Assembly (NCBI RefSeq): GCF_001424185.1
Contig: NZ_LMOM01000069.1
Location: 1 to 10,385, forward strand
Length of the DNA: 10,385 nucleotides
Direction of reading: 5' to 3'
From: Deinococcus sp. Leaf326
GTDB lineage: Bacteria > Deinococcota > Deinococci > Deinococcales > Deinococcaceae
Shown here: positions 1-6,666 of the stretch, piece after piece
How positions within the stretch are numbered: position 1 is the first letter of the stretch
Layout of the letters: every line of letters starts with the position of its first letter
Made by a program: the position numbers and the translations under genes
The notes under the pieces: generated by a model
Databases searched by the model: none
The model's input: the letters and a program-made list of their open reading frames with translations, nothing else
Told to the model about the DNA's origin: nothing

Positions 1-45
1 CCACTCGGCGTCCGTCAGATCGTTCGGATAGGCAGATCGGGACAT
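1..45 (-). CDS. IS5-type transposase, N-terminal end (partial)
   Basis: The minus strand reads MSRSAYPNDLTDAEW and then leaves the window. This opening (M-S-R-x-A-Y-P-x-D-L-T-D-x-x-W) is the usual N-terminus of IS5/IS4-superfamily DDE transposases, which cut and rejoin the ends of their own insertion sequence. A ribosome-binding site (GAGGTGAT) lies 6-8 bases before the ATG and supports this start. Only 15 codons are visible, so the catalytic DDE residues and the intactness of the gene cannot be judged. The family call rests on recognition of this short motif. Confidence 0.75.
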   Translation of the reverse strand, partial: MSRSAYPNDLTDAEW

Positions 46-122
46 GGGCGTATCACCTCAGCCCAATCGTCCACCTTTGTTGCTGCGGGAAAAACCTGCA
101 CCAGCACGTTTTTCAGACGCAC
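1..122 (-). mobile_element. Insertion sequence end, IS5 type (partial)
   Basis: This covers the transposase start plus its leader. Read on the minus strand, the stretch near 104-122 (GTGCGTCTGAAAAACGTGC) has the look of an IS5-family terminal repeat, and is the likely outer boundary. The other end of the element is outside the window, so neither the inverted repeat nor the target duplication can be confirmed. The boundary at 122 is an estimate. Confidence 0.45.
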
Positions 123-126
123 TTTA

Positions 127-224
127 TTGAGAACGGCATAGCTTGGAGTCAATCTGGGAAGCTACCCCACTTACTCGCAGAGCGCCGAACGTCTTGCAGA
201 AATTCAAACCTACGCAGTTCTCAA
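127..224. mobile_element. MITE-like element with terminal inverted repeats
   Basis: The ends form an inverted repeat. TTGAGAAC at 127-134 matches GTTCTCAA at 217-224 perfectly, and the match continues inwards imperfectly, 18 of 23 positions by my hand alignment (127-149 against 202-224). A TA dinucleotide flanks each side (125-126 and 225-226), as expected for elements that duplicate TA on insertion, such as IS630/Tc1 relatives. The 52-base interior codes for nothing I can recognise. It could be a non-autonomous element or an internally deleted IS. The TA flanks alone are weak evidence, because the symmetry continues as TTA/TAA. Confidence 0.45.
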
Positions 225-246
225 TAATTGTGGGGGGTTTCCTCCT

Positions 247-453
247 GTGACTGGCGAAGAAGAACGCCTGAGTGTCCCCACCGGCTACAGCTCCAGTACC
301 GACATCATCGTGTCGTTCACTCAGGCAGAAGCGTGGGCGGTCGGGGCTGGGGTGCTGTGCCTTGCCTTGACCGCCTTCCTTCGCCGCCCGGAGTGGGTAC
401 GCTGGGCATTGCTGGCTCCCGGCTTGGCCCTGACTGTGAGGGCGCTGCGATGA
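247..453 (+). CDS. Small two-helix membrane protein, copy 1 of a tandem array
   Basis: This is a 68-residue protein of unknown function. The N-terminal 28 residues are polar. A hydrophobic helix follows at about 29-45, then a short basic loop (RRPEWVRW), then a second helix at about 51-64. The segment W-V-R-W-A-L-L recurs in the copies at 450-635 and 652-855, which defines the family. The GTG start is preceded by a G-run rather than a good Shine-Dalgarno sequence, so the start is uncertain. The stop overlaps the start of copy 2 in an ATGA (450-453), typical of translational coupling. Its C-terminus (TVRALR) lacks the hydrophobic ending of copies 2 and 3. I do not recognise a named family. Confidence 0.6.
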   Translation: MTGEEERLSVPTGYSSSTDIIVSFTQAEAWAVGAGVLCLALTAFLRRPEWVRWALLAPGLALTVRALR

Positions 454-635
454 GCGAAAGCCGGACGGTGCCGGTCGTGATCGTGAGCACAGATCACGCT
501 TTCCCGTGGCGCGTCGGGGCAGGTGTGGGCTGCCTGCTACTGGCCTTCCTCTTTCGCTGAACCCTGCCGGCCTGGGCGCGCTGGGCACTGATCACAGTGG
601 GCGTGGCCCTGATCGTAGGCGGCTTCCTGCTGTAA
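450..635 (+). pseudogene. Small membrane protein, copy 2, interrupted by TGA
   Basis: It begins with ATG overlapping the stop of copy 1, with GAGGG upstream as a possible binding site. Translation gives 36 residues ending in FLFR, then TGA at 558-560. The same frame then continues without further stops to TAA at 633-635 with TLPAWARWALITVGVALIVG, which clearly matches the second half of copies 1 and 3. The aligned copy 1 sequence has an arginine doublet where copy 2 has R-stop, so a CGA-to-TGA change would explain the break. A truncated one-helix peptide could still be made. Selenocysteine insertion is unlikely, as there is no reason for it here. Confidence 0.6.
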
Positions 636-651
636 CCAGCGAAGGAAGAAC

Positions 652-855
652 ATGATGGAATCCGCCTCAGACTTCCTGTCCCTTCCGCTCTTTCACGTGC
701 TATTGCCTTGGCTGCTGGGTGCGGCGTGGGTGCTCGTGCTGGGCTTAACCTGCCTGATCGTGGCCCTCTACTGTCACCCATCACTAACCGACCGAGTGCG
801 CTGGGCACTGCTGATAGTAGGTGTAGCCCTGATCATCGGAGTCTTGCTGCTGTAA
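652..855 (+). CDS. Small two-helix membrane protein, copy 3 of a tandem array
   Basis: This is a 67-residue protein of unknown function and the best-formed member of the array. GAAGGAAG lies about six bases before the start, a good ribosome-binding site. Two adjacent ATG codons (652 and 655) could both serve. Residues 16-40 are a long hydrophobic helix; a polar loop (CHPSLTDRVR) follows, then a second helix (about 51-67) that runs to the C-terminus. D-R-V-R-W-A-L-L and the ending V-G-V-A-L-I-I-G match copy 2 closely. It lies 16 bases after the end of copy 2, so the three copies probably share one transcript. A holin- or toxin-like role cannot be excluded, but nothing in the sequence shows it. 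Confidence 0.65.
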   Translation: MMESASDFLSLPLFHVLLPWLLGAAWVLVLGLTCLIVALYCHPSLTDRVRWALLIVGVALIIGVLLL

Positions 856-874
856 CCGGTGAAAGGAAGACCAG

Positions 875-961
875 ATAAGTTCCCCTGCCAGGTCCACCTC
901 AATTACAGACCTCCTCGTATCGTTCGTGTCAGCAGAAACGTCGATGATCGTCGCTAGCTAG
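875..961 (+). pseudogene. Remnant of small membrane protein, copy 4
   Basis: After copy 3 the spacer TGTAACCGGTGAAAGGAAGA repeats the spacer after copy 2 (TGTAACCAGCGAAGGAAGA), including the ribosome-binding site. The codon where the start should be is ATA (875-877). The open frame that follows reads SSTDIIVSF-like residues (ITDLLVSFVSAET) and stops at TAG 959-961. This matches the N-terminal part of copy 1 (STDIIVSFTQAEA). The hydrophobic second half is missing. I read it as a decayed fourth copy that lost its start codon and its 3' half. Confidence 0.5.
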
Positions 962-1104
962 GGTATTTTGCTTCGTTCTGGCCGCACTCCTTCCGGGGTC
1001 TCCCAGCGGTCGGAGGTCAAATAACTTGTTGGGAACTGAGCGCTCAGGATTGGGTAGGGGTAGTCGTAAATGTAGAATAGATCAACTGATTTAAAAAGGT
1101 AAGC

Positions 1105-1118
1105 AGTGTAATTTCACT
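1105..1118. promoter_or_regulatory. Palindromic operator candidate for the HxlR regulator
   Basis: AGTGTAATTTCACT is a near-perfect palindrome (12 of 14 positions symmetric). It ends 35 bases before the regulator's ATG, so it would overlap the -35 region of the promoter at 1142. This is where an autoregulating HxlR-type protein would be expected to bind. The assignment is an inference from position and symmetry. Confidence 0.45.
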
Positions 1119-1141
1119 AGTATCTAGATCTGCCAAGGTCC

Positions 1142-1147
1142 TATACT
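1142..1147 (+). promoter_or_regulatory. -10 box of a probable leaderless promoter
   Basis: TATACT lies six bases before the ATG at 1154. A -10 box here would place the transcription start at or next to the A of the ATG, giving a leaderless mRNA, which is common in Deinococcus. There is no Shine-Dalgarno sequence at a proper distance, in agreement with this. No strong -35 box is visible. Confidence 0.5.
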
Positions 1148-1153
1148 GCGACG

Positions 1154-1522
1154 ATGAACCAACACGCCACCACGTTTTGTCCTGTGTACCGGGCCATCGG
1201 GGTGTTGCAGGAGAAATGGATGCTGCACATCGTGCGGGCACTGCTGAGCGGCGACCGCGGCTTCAACGTGCTTTCCCGACTGGTTGGTGGGTGCAACAGT
1301 GCCACCCTCTCGCAGCGCCTAGAACAGCTTGAAGGTCTGGGCGTCATCAAGAAGGCCACCGACACTGAGATGGCAGGGAAACTGGCCCGCAGCATTTACA
1401 GCCTGACTGATGCCGGACGTGAATTGCAGTCGGTCATCGACGCCATCGATACTTGGGCGCGTGTCCATCTGCACGATTCAGCAGCGCAGGTCACTGAACC
1501 CCTGGAGATGCTGGCGCGGTAA
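1154..1522 (+). CDS. HxlR-family transcriptional regulator
   Basis: This 122-residue protein has the normal length of the HxlR family of winged-helix DNA-binding regulators, which act as dimers and often respond to reactive electrophiles or oxidants. The family pattern is clear: Cys9 ahead of the first helix (FCPVYRAIGVLQEKW), the recognition region with S-x-x-L-S-Q-R-L-x-x-L-E-x-L-G-V-I-K-K at about residues 54-72, the wing ending in Y-S-L-T-D-A-G, and the C-terminal dimer helix with W at about 107. Cys9 is the residue that senses oxidation in several relatives. A second Cys (G-G-C-N) replaces part of the usual G-I-S turn. No target gene of the usual kind, such as a reductase, lies next to it, so the target is unknown. 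Autoregulation is suggested by the palindrome at 1105. Confidence 0.88.
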   Translation: MNQHATTFCPVYRAIGVLQEKWMLHIVRALLSGDRGFNVLSRLVGGCNSATLSQRLEQLEGLGVIKKATDTEMAGKLARSIYSLTDAGRELQSVIDAIDTWARVHLHDSAAQVTEPLEMLAR

Positions 1523-1526
1523 CGAA

Positions 1527-1547
1527 CCAAGCTCACGTTCGGCTTGG
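1527..1547 (+). terminator. Hairpin after the HxlR gene
   Basis: CCAAGC and GCTTGG form a 6-bp stem with a 9-base loop, starting five bases after the TAA. There is no T-run, so it is at best a weak terminator. It lies between two convergent genes, where a hairpin could serve both strands. Confidence 0.35.
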
Positions 1548-1589
1548 AAGCAATCACGGCTGATTTGGTCTCCAGCCTGCTCTGTGCCC

Positions 1590-1709
1590 CTATAAACACA
1601 GACTCAAGACGTTGAGGAGAGCGGCCGGGGCAGCGTTGGCGGCTTTGTTGAGACCGAAGAGGGCCATGATGCCGGTGACGATGCGCAGCGCGAAGGACTT
1701 TTTATTCAT
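1590..1709 (-). CDS. Short signal-peptide-like ORF, possibly a gene remnant
   Basis: A 39-residue frame begins MNKKSFALRIVTGIMALFG and continues to A-N-A-A-P, then ends LLNVLSLCL. The start is a typical Sec signal peptide: two lysines, a hydrophobic core at about residues 6-19 and an A-N-A cleavage site near residue 27. Only about a dozen residues follow, so this looks like the front of a secreted protein whose body has been lost. No Shine-Dalgarno sequence precedes the ATG. It lies 142 bases after the end of the vWA gene on the same strand. The remaining sequence between 1523 and 1851 shows nothing else I can support. Confidence 0.35.
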   Translation of the reverse strand: MNKKSFALRIVTGIMALFGLNKAANAAPAALLNVLSLCL

Positions 1710-1851
1710 ACGGTGGGGGGTACGCGGTGTCGGCCGTCAGGACGAACTGCGTGAGGGGAACAGCCGCTGGGGGGACGCAAAGACACCTTCAGAGACGATC
1801 TCGGCAAGACCAGGGAGGCTGCGGGCCACTGCCTGTGGGCATCGCTGTGGG

Positions 1852-3563
1852 CTACATCTTGTCCCGTAACCGGGTCAGGATCTGCGCCAGTATGCGGGCG
1901 ATGTTTTCCGTGTCATGCACGGGCACAGCGGTTCCGAACAGTGCCTCCCAGATCGCCTGTCCCTGGATACCCTCCCCAATCAGGAGGGGAACGATGGTGC
2001 GGTTCTCCCGCTGCTGCTCGGTGAGGAGCAGGCCACAGATGACGCGGTCGTACGCCACGAGTTCGCCGTCGCAGATGATCGCGATGACCTCCCGCTCGTC
2101 TGGTCGACGCTCACCTGCCAGGACGAGTCGGAGTGCACTGGAGAGCAGAGTCCCCCCCCTGGCCTCCAGGCCGGCGATGGCGTCCACGCTCTCCGCCCAG
2201 GGCATGTCCAGGGGCACAGTCTCGTAGGCCTTGTAGTCGAAGCTGACGACCTGCAGGCGGCTGCCGGCGAGATTCGCTGCACGGGCCAGCATCAGGGCGG
2301 CTTCCTGTGCAGCGTTCAGGCGAGCAGAAAGGGGGCGGGGCGGTCCTCGCCGACCTTGCGGCCGAAGTATTTCTCCGCGCCCTGCGGGTAGCGGTCGAAC
2401 CGGAACCGGCCCTTGCTGCGGTGGGGCGTGGCATGTGCCGGGCGGATGGGCGGAGCGAGGATGCGGGTGAGGTGCCGAGCGTGGACCTCGATGCGGTCGA
2501 GGATCTCCTGCGCACTTTCGCGCCGGCCGAGATCGCGGGCTGGACCAGCGTGATCCGATGCCCCCTGGCTGGGGTCTTCGCCTGGGGCGGGTGGGGGCGG
2601 CGCGGGAAGGGGGACCTCTCCCCTCCCCTGCTGGGACGGCCTCTGTTCGTTGGCGTCCTCCTCGTCTGAGGCAGTCGTCGTGGTCCCGGATGGCTCTGTA
2701 TCGGTCTCATGCGCCTCGAGCGCCTCCTCCTGTTCAGAATCTCCCGCTTCAGTGCCCGCCTCGTCCTCGGCCTGTTTGGGATCGGGGGTCTCCCCTCCCC
2801 CATCGGCATCCTCCGTTTCTTTGCTGTCGCCCGGTTCCCCAGTCCCTTGCGGTTGCCCCTGCTCCTCGGGTTGTTCCTCGCTAATGCCCCCACCATCCGC
2901 ACTCAGCTCCGGTCGGGCCTTCGGGGGTTCACCCGCGGGCGGTGCAGGGCGCAAGGCCAGGATCTGCGCTGCCAGACGCTCGACCCCGTCGCGGGTAGTG
3001 TCCCAGGCTTCCTCGACGAGTGGCCGCGCCTGTTCCCAGGCCTCCTGATCCTGCGCCTGGATCTCGGAGGGGACGTCAGGCCGGTCATGGCTCCACCGCT
3101 ACCGCAGGCACGCAGTCATGAAGTCGATCGGCTCCGGGTTCCCCTTCAGCAGCATGGCATCGCCGAGGAAGTCGAAGTCGCTGCAGAGCTCCGGGAAGCG
3201 CCGCATGACGAGGCGCTCCATGCGCTCATCCTCCAGAGCATTCCAGAGCCAGCCCAGCTCGCCGGCGGGCTTGCTCGCGCTGAAGACGACGTGGCCGGCC
3301 TCGTGCGCCATGATGGCCCGCAGCAGCTGCGTGCGTTGACCATGCGGCGTCTGGGGGTCGAAGCGCACGCCCATGGCCGGAACGGGGATCAGGTCGGGGT
3401 TCAGGAGGACGCGGCACTGCTCGGGGATGACTCCAGCGATGAGATGGCCGCGCTGGAGTTCGAGGCGGAAGTCGCGGCGGCGACTGACCAGGCGGAACAG
3501 CTGCTCGATGTAGCGTCGCCAGGGGAGCTGCTGGTGCCAGGCGAGGGTGGGGAGGGTGATCAT
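1852..3563 (-). pseudogene. vWA-domain protein with HExxH N-terminal domain, broken (MoxR partner)
   Basis: The intact ancestor would be about 580 residues. Residues 1-154 hold a metallopeptidase-like domain: HEAGH at 87-91, followed by N-A-L-E-D-E-R-M-E at 108-116, the arrangement seen in CobT-like vWA proteins. A TAG at 3099-3101 stops this frame, yet the same frame stays open beyond it through a long acidic, low-complexity linker (about 2400-2950) to DRPAPFLL. Here, near 2318-2324, the frame shifts. Translation resumes as RLNAAQEAALMLARAAN and then later vWA motifs (G-G-T-L-L-S-S and I-A-I-I-C-D-G). The metal-binding DxSxS motif that belongs exactly at this break is absent, so roughly ten codons have been lost. 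Such proteins present substrates to MoxR ATPases, and the ATPase gene lies upstream on the same strand. I treat it as inactive; the N-terminal peptide may still be made. Confidence 0.75.
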
Positions 3564-3569
3564 GCCAGA

Positions 3570-3606
3570 CGAACATCCCCAGCCGGGCTGGGGGAGGGAT
3601 GTTTCG
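3570..3606 (-). promoter_or_regulatory. Hairpin covering the ribosome-binding site of the vWA gene
   Basis: The minus strand can fold CGAAACATCC and CCCAGCC against GGCTGGG and GATGTTCG, with a few unpaired bases on the 5' side. It sits between the stop of the membrane-protein gene (3615) and the ATG at 3563. The only Shine-Dalgarno-like stretch (GGGGAT) lies in the 3' arm. No T-run follows. It could therefore control translation rather than end transcription. Confidence 0.4.
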
Positions 3607-3614
3607 TGCGAGTT

Positions 3615-3962
3615 TCAGGACGTGGGGGTGCGTCGCAGACGTGGACAGGTCGTGCTGGTGCCCAGCCAGGGTGAAATGGCCAGACACAGGCCGACCATAA
3701 AGACCATGAAGCAGGCGCTCCCTCCAGACTCCCAGAGCCACAGGGCGCCCAAGCTCAGGAGCGTCAGGCCGGCGCCGGTCACGCTGATCTGGCCGACGGA
3801 CCAGCCCCTTCGCTGGAAGAGCAGAGTAAGACCAGCAGTTAGCAAGACTATTGCGCTGATCTCGAACACGCCGTGGAGGATCTGCTTGATCGGGAAACGC
3901 TGATCGGCAAAGAACAGTCCCGGCCAGGTCAGGCCGTGGAGGATTTCCGGCTCCGGGAGCAT
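3615..3962 (-). CDS. Three-helix membrane protein, unknown function
   Basis: This 115-residue protein has three hydrophobic segments at about residues 29-49, 56-77 and 82-100, separated by short polar loops (Q-R-R-G-W and W-E-S-G). The N-terminus is polar and the C-terminus ends in a short basic tail (P-R-L-R-R). GTGAGG about seven bases before the ATG supports the start. It precedes the vWA gene by 51 bases on the same strand and probably shares its transcript, so it may be a membrane partner of the MoxR/vWA cassette. It is divergent from the MerR regulator at 4062 and could instead be that regulator's target. I do not recognise the family. Confidence 0.6.
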   Translation of the reverse strand: MLPEPEILHGLTWPGLFFADQRFPIKQILHGVFEISAIVLLTAGLTLLFQRRGWSVGQISVTGAGLTLLSLGALWLWESGGSACFMVFMVGLCLAISPWLGTSTTCPRLRRTPTS

Positions 3963-4022
3963 GGTCAGGCCTCACAGGAGTGCACCGAGGATCAAGTGCA
4001 GTAGCCGGTGATGGCTCGCCTC

Positions 4023-4053
4023 TTGACCTTCCAGTCGCTGGAACGCTTAGCGT
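4023..4053 (+). promoter_or_regulatory. MerR-type promoter and operator (19-bp spacer with dyad)
   Basis: TTGACC (4023-4028) serves as -35 and TAGCGT (4048-4053) as -10, separated by 19 bp, the long spacer typical of promoters activated by MerR proteins. The spacer contains a perfect dyad, TTCCAG-TCG-CTGGAA (4029-4043). The -10 box ends eight bases before the ATG at 4062. The site therefore fits autoregulation by that gene's product. It could also act on the divergent membrane-protein gene, though no promoter is evident on that strand. Confidence 0.7.
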
Positions 4054-4061
4054 GCAGGGGT

Positions 4062-4856
4062 ATGCAAGGACGACTGATCATCTCCCGTTTTGCTCTCCTC
4101 ACCGGTCTATCGCCCAAGACGTTGAGGTATTACGACGAGATTGGTCTTTTGCAACCCCGCTGGGTGGAAGAGACCACCGGGTACCGGTACTACAGTGCTA
4201 CCCAGATCAACCTAGGGATTCGCATCCGCCAGTGGCGACAAATGGATCTACCCCTCGAAAGTATTCGGCAGATACTTCACTCCCCCGCGCAGGCAAATGA
4301 AGTTCTGAGGCAACACGAGCAGCGCCTCCAACATGAGATTGCCACTCGCGAACGCGCGCTCCTTTCCCTCTACACCTCACTTCAGGAGACCCCTATGGAC
4401 TACCGCCTTGAACACCTCCCCACTCTTCAGACGCTCAGCATTCGTACCCTGCTCCAACCACCGCACTATGACGTCATTCCAGAGGCGCTTCAGGAATTGA
4501 TGGAGTACAAGAACGCCCAGGGATACCACCTCGCCGCCCCCAGCTTTTTCGTTCACCACAACGAAGTGGAAGGTGAAAAGGGCGTAGTCGAGATCTGTCT
4601 TCCAGTAACAGGTCATGTTGAGCCTCAAGGACGGATCGAGGTGTGTACCTTTGAGGGTCGCCCGGCATTCATCGGGCGCTTCGTAGGCCCATATGACAAA
4701 ACAGGGGCGGCATACACCGCTGTGGTTGAGGAGGCGGTACGGCGAGGTCTAAGCATCACGGGGAGCACGGCCGAGATCTATGTGAAGAGCGTACCCCACA
4801 CCCCTGACCCCAACGCCTATGAAACCGATATCGCTTTTTTCCTTCAACCAGACTGA
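4062..4856 (+). CDS. MerR-family regulator with GyrI-like effector domain (BmrR type)
   Basis: This 264-residue protein fits the two-domain BmrR type. Residues 6-30 form the MerR helix-turn-helix ([20 protein letters not shown]), followed by the wing (GYRYYS at about 41-46), a coiled-coil dimer helix (about 78-112) and a GyrI-like effector-binding domain (about 113-264) ending in the family's TEI-like strand (Y-E-T-D-I-A-F-F). Proteins of this type bind small, often cationic, compounds and twist a 19-bp-spacer promoter into an active shape. The ATG at 4062 is preferred over one at 4008, because the MerR promoter lies between the two and the residues upstream look non-coding. No transporter gene is adjacent, so the regulon is unknown. 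Third codon positions look less GC-rich than in the flanking genes, which hints at separate acquisition into the MoxR neighbourhood. Confidence 0.88.
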   Translation: MQGRLIISRFALLTGLSPKTLRYYDEIGLLQPRWVEETTGYRYYSATQINLGIRIRQWRQMDLPLESIRQILHSPAQANEVLRQHEQRLQHEIATRERALLSLYTSLQETPMDYRLEHLPTLQTLSIRTLLQPPHYDVIPEALQELMEYKNAQGYHLAAPSFFVHHNEVEGEKGVVEICLPVTGHVEPQGRIEVCTFEGRPAFIGRFVGPYDKTGAAYTAVVEEAVRRGLSITGSTAEIYVKSVPHTPDPNAYETDIAFFLQPD

Positions 4857-5004
4857 TCGGATGAAGCTCCCCGCTTCCGCATTCCTGAATCCGGTGAGCT
4901 GACCGTCGTTCGCTAGGCGCCAACACTACTCACCACAGCTCTTGACCTGCGCACAGATCATTCCCAGGTACTATGTTCTGCTCGCCCGGAGAGTTGCGAT
5001 GGGC

Positions 5005-6666
5005 TCAGGCCACCTGTAGGGCATCAAGCACCTGCTCTCTGAGGGCACTCAGGAGCGCTTCCTTCACGGCCTCCTCAAGGGCGCCCGTGTGGGGCTCGCG
5101 TGGGCAGCAGTAGGGCAGGGCCACGGTCTCGAAGGCTTCCATGAACGCGACCGCGAGTTCTTCTCCGTCGTCGACCAGGGTCCGGACTTCCTTGATGAGG
5201 GCGATGGTCTTGCGGGCGTCCAAGGCCCGGAGGGGCAGTGCTCCTGGGGTGCTCATCGCCTGTCGGGTGACGAGCTCGGCCTCGAAGGCCACGTTCGCAA
5301 TCTGCTCGTCACCCGCCACCTGGAGGTAGAGGGCACGCGCTGTCCGCTCGTCGGCCTCCCGGTACTCGAGCGTCAGGTCGATGCGGCTGAGAAGCGCACC
5401 GTCCAGCCGGTCTGCGGTCTGGAGGTGATCCTGTCCGAGGTTGGTGGTCATGACCCAGGTGAGGTTCTGGACGGGGCAGGCCAGGTGATCACCATTGGGC
5501 AGAGGGAGCAGGTAGTGGCGCTCTCCCCCACTGAGCATCTCTTGTGGGATGCCAACGGCCAAAGCTTCAGCGGTGCTGATGGCGTCGAGCGCCCCGATGA
5601 GGACGTTGAGGGTTTCAGGCAGGTACCGGAGCACTTCGTCGATCAACAGCAGGGTCGGTTTTTTCGCGGCCAGCAGGAAGGCGCGGCTGATGGGACCATC
5701 CACCCACGCCGGCCCCTTAGCGGTCGGGTAGACCGCCCCGATGAAGTCACGGTCCTCGACCCCAGGCGATCCCTTGGCGATGACGAGGTGCAAGCCTTGC
5801 TCGACGGCGACCTGCTTGCTCGTTTCCGTCTTGAAAGTGCCGGGTGGGCCAACGAGCAACGCCACGCCGCCGCGCCGGGTCAGCCGGGTGAGGCGGTCGC
5901 GGTGGGTCGTTTGGGGCCGGGCGCGGAGCGGCGGATGGATCAGGGTCGCGAGATTGATCTGTGGCAGCGCCTGGGTATTGAAGTCGGTCTCCAGGGTCGG
6001 GTCGCCGTCCTGAGTATCGCGGAGCGGCGGATGGATCAGGGTCGCGAGATTGATCTGTGGCAGCGCCTGGGTATTGAAGTCGGTCTCCAGGGTCGGGTCG
6101 CCGTCCTGAGTATCGAGTCCGAAGGAAGCGCTGCGCTCACTCATCTCGGCATCCAGGGTGTCGGTCAGGGTCATCAGGGCGAATTTGACGTCCTTCACCC
6201 CAGTGGACTGACGCAGGACCGTCGCCGGCATGGGATAGGACAGGCCCTGGCGCTTCAAGACGCGGATGAACGCCCCCAGCGCCCGCGCTGTTTCCGGCAG
6301 GCGGTCCGGGAAGAGCAGGGCTTCGGCGAGCGCGGCCAGGGGGGTGGCGCGAAAATGGACCCTGGTGGCCATGACGTAGGTCGTGATGACCTCGCCCGGA
6401 CCGGGGCCACGCACGGCCACCTGGATATCCGAGGTGCGCGCGTGGAGACGCAGGTGGCCCTGCCGGCTGGCGAACAGCTGGGTGTCACCGCTCAACAGGA
6501 GGAAGACGGCCTCTCCCAGACCGTGGCTGTAGTAGCTGAGGTCTCCCTGGCGCCGCGGTGCCCGGGCCTGGGGAGGAATTTCCTCGTTCGCGTCAAAGTT
6601 CGTGAAGGACGTTGGCGTACTGTCCGCGCGGGCGGCAAGCTGGAGATGGGCTTCGATTCGGTTCAT
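5005..6666 (-). CDS. MoxR-like AAA+ ATPase
   Basis: This is a 553-residue protein. Residues 1-180 form an N-terminal region I do not recognise. Residues 185-248 are two identical 32-residue repeats. The ATPase core runs from about 255 to 500: Walker A GPPGTFKT (273-280), Walker B LLLIDE (339-344), sensor 1 in TTN (407-409), an arginine-finger candidate in LLSRIDL (R428), and a sensor 2 candidate at L-P-L-R-A-L-D-A-R (R480). All key residues are present, so it is likely active. MoxR ATPases hydrolyse ATP to remodel proteins together with a vWA partner, here the broken gene at 1852-3563. AGGAGAG lies five to six bases before the ATG and fixes the start. It follows the decayed PcfJ-type paralogue by 59 bases. 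Confidence 0.88.
   Translation of the reverse strand: MNRIEAHLQLAARADSTPTSFTNFDANEEIPPQARAPRRQGDLSYYSHGLGEAVFLLLSGDTQLFASRQGHLRLHARTSDIQVAVRGPGPGEVITTYVMATRVHFRATPLAALAEALLFPDRLPETARALGAFIRVLKRQGLSYPMPATVLRQSTGVKDVKFALMTLTDTLDAEMSERSASFGLDTQDGDPTLETDFNTQALPQINLATLIHPPLRDTQDGDPTLETDFNTQALPQINLATLIHPPLRARPQTTHRDRLTRLTRRGGVALLVGPPGTFKTETSKQVAVEQGLHLVIAKGSPGVEDRDFIGAVYPTAKGPAWVDGPISRAFLLAAKKPTLLLIDEVLRYLPETLNVLIGALDAISTAEALAVGIPQEMLSGGERHYLLPLPNGDHLACPVQNLTWVMTTNLGQDHLQTADRLDGALLSRIDLTLEYREADERTARALYLQVAGDEQIANVAFEAELVTRQAMSTPGALPLRALDARKTIALIKEVRTLVDDGEELAVAFMEAFETVALPYCCPREPHTGALEEAVKEALLSALREQVLDALQVA
5924..6115 (-). repeat. Perfect 96-bp tandem duplication inside the ATPase gene
   Basis: Units 5924-6019 and 6020-6115 are identical by direct reading. 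The unit is a multiple of three and adds 32 residues (starting DTQDGD, ending HPPLR) just before the ATPase core without disturbing the frame. Perfect identity at synonymous positions indicates a recent duplication, or an assembly artefact. Confidence 0.9.

Noticed and set aside
558..560. Selenocysteine or programmed readthrough at the TGA
   Set aside because: There is no selenoprotein family resemblance, and the paralogues suggest arginine at this place; simple nonsense mutation is more likely.
2709..3674. Plus-strand open frame of about 320 codons
   Set aside because: It is the antisense of the HEAGH/acidic-linker gene; the composition is an artefact of the opposite strand.
4008..4061. Longer MerR protein starting at 4008
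   Set aside because: The 18 extra residues do not fit the family, and they would overlap the MerR-type promoter at 4023-4053.
4857..5004. Possible terminator or promoter between the convergent MerR and ATPase genes
   Set aside because: I found no hairpin with a T-run. A TTGACC and a TACTAT are present, but 21 bp apart, too far for a normal promoter.
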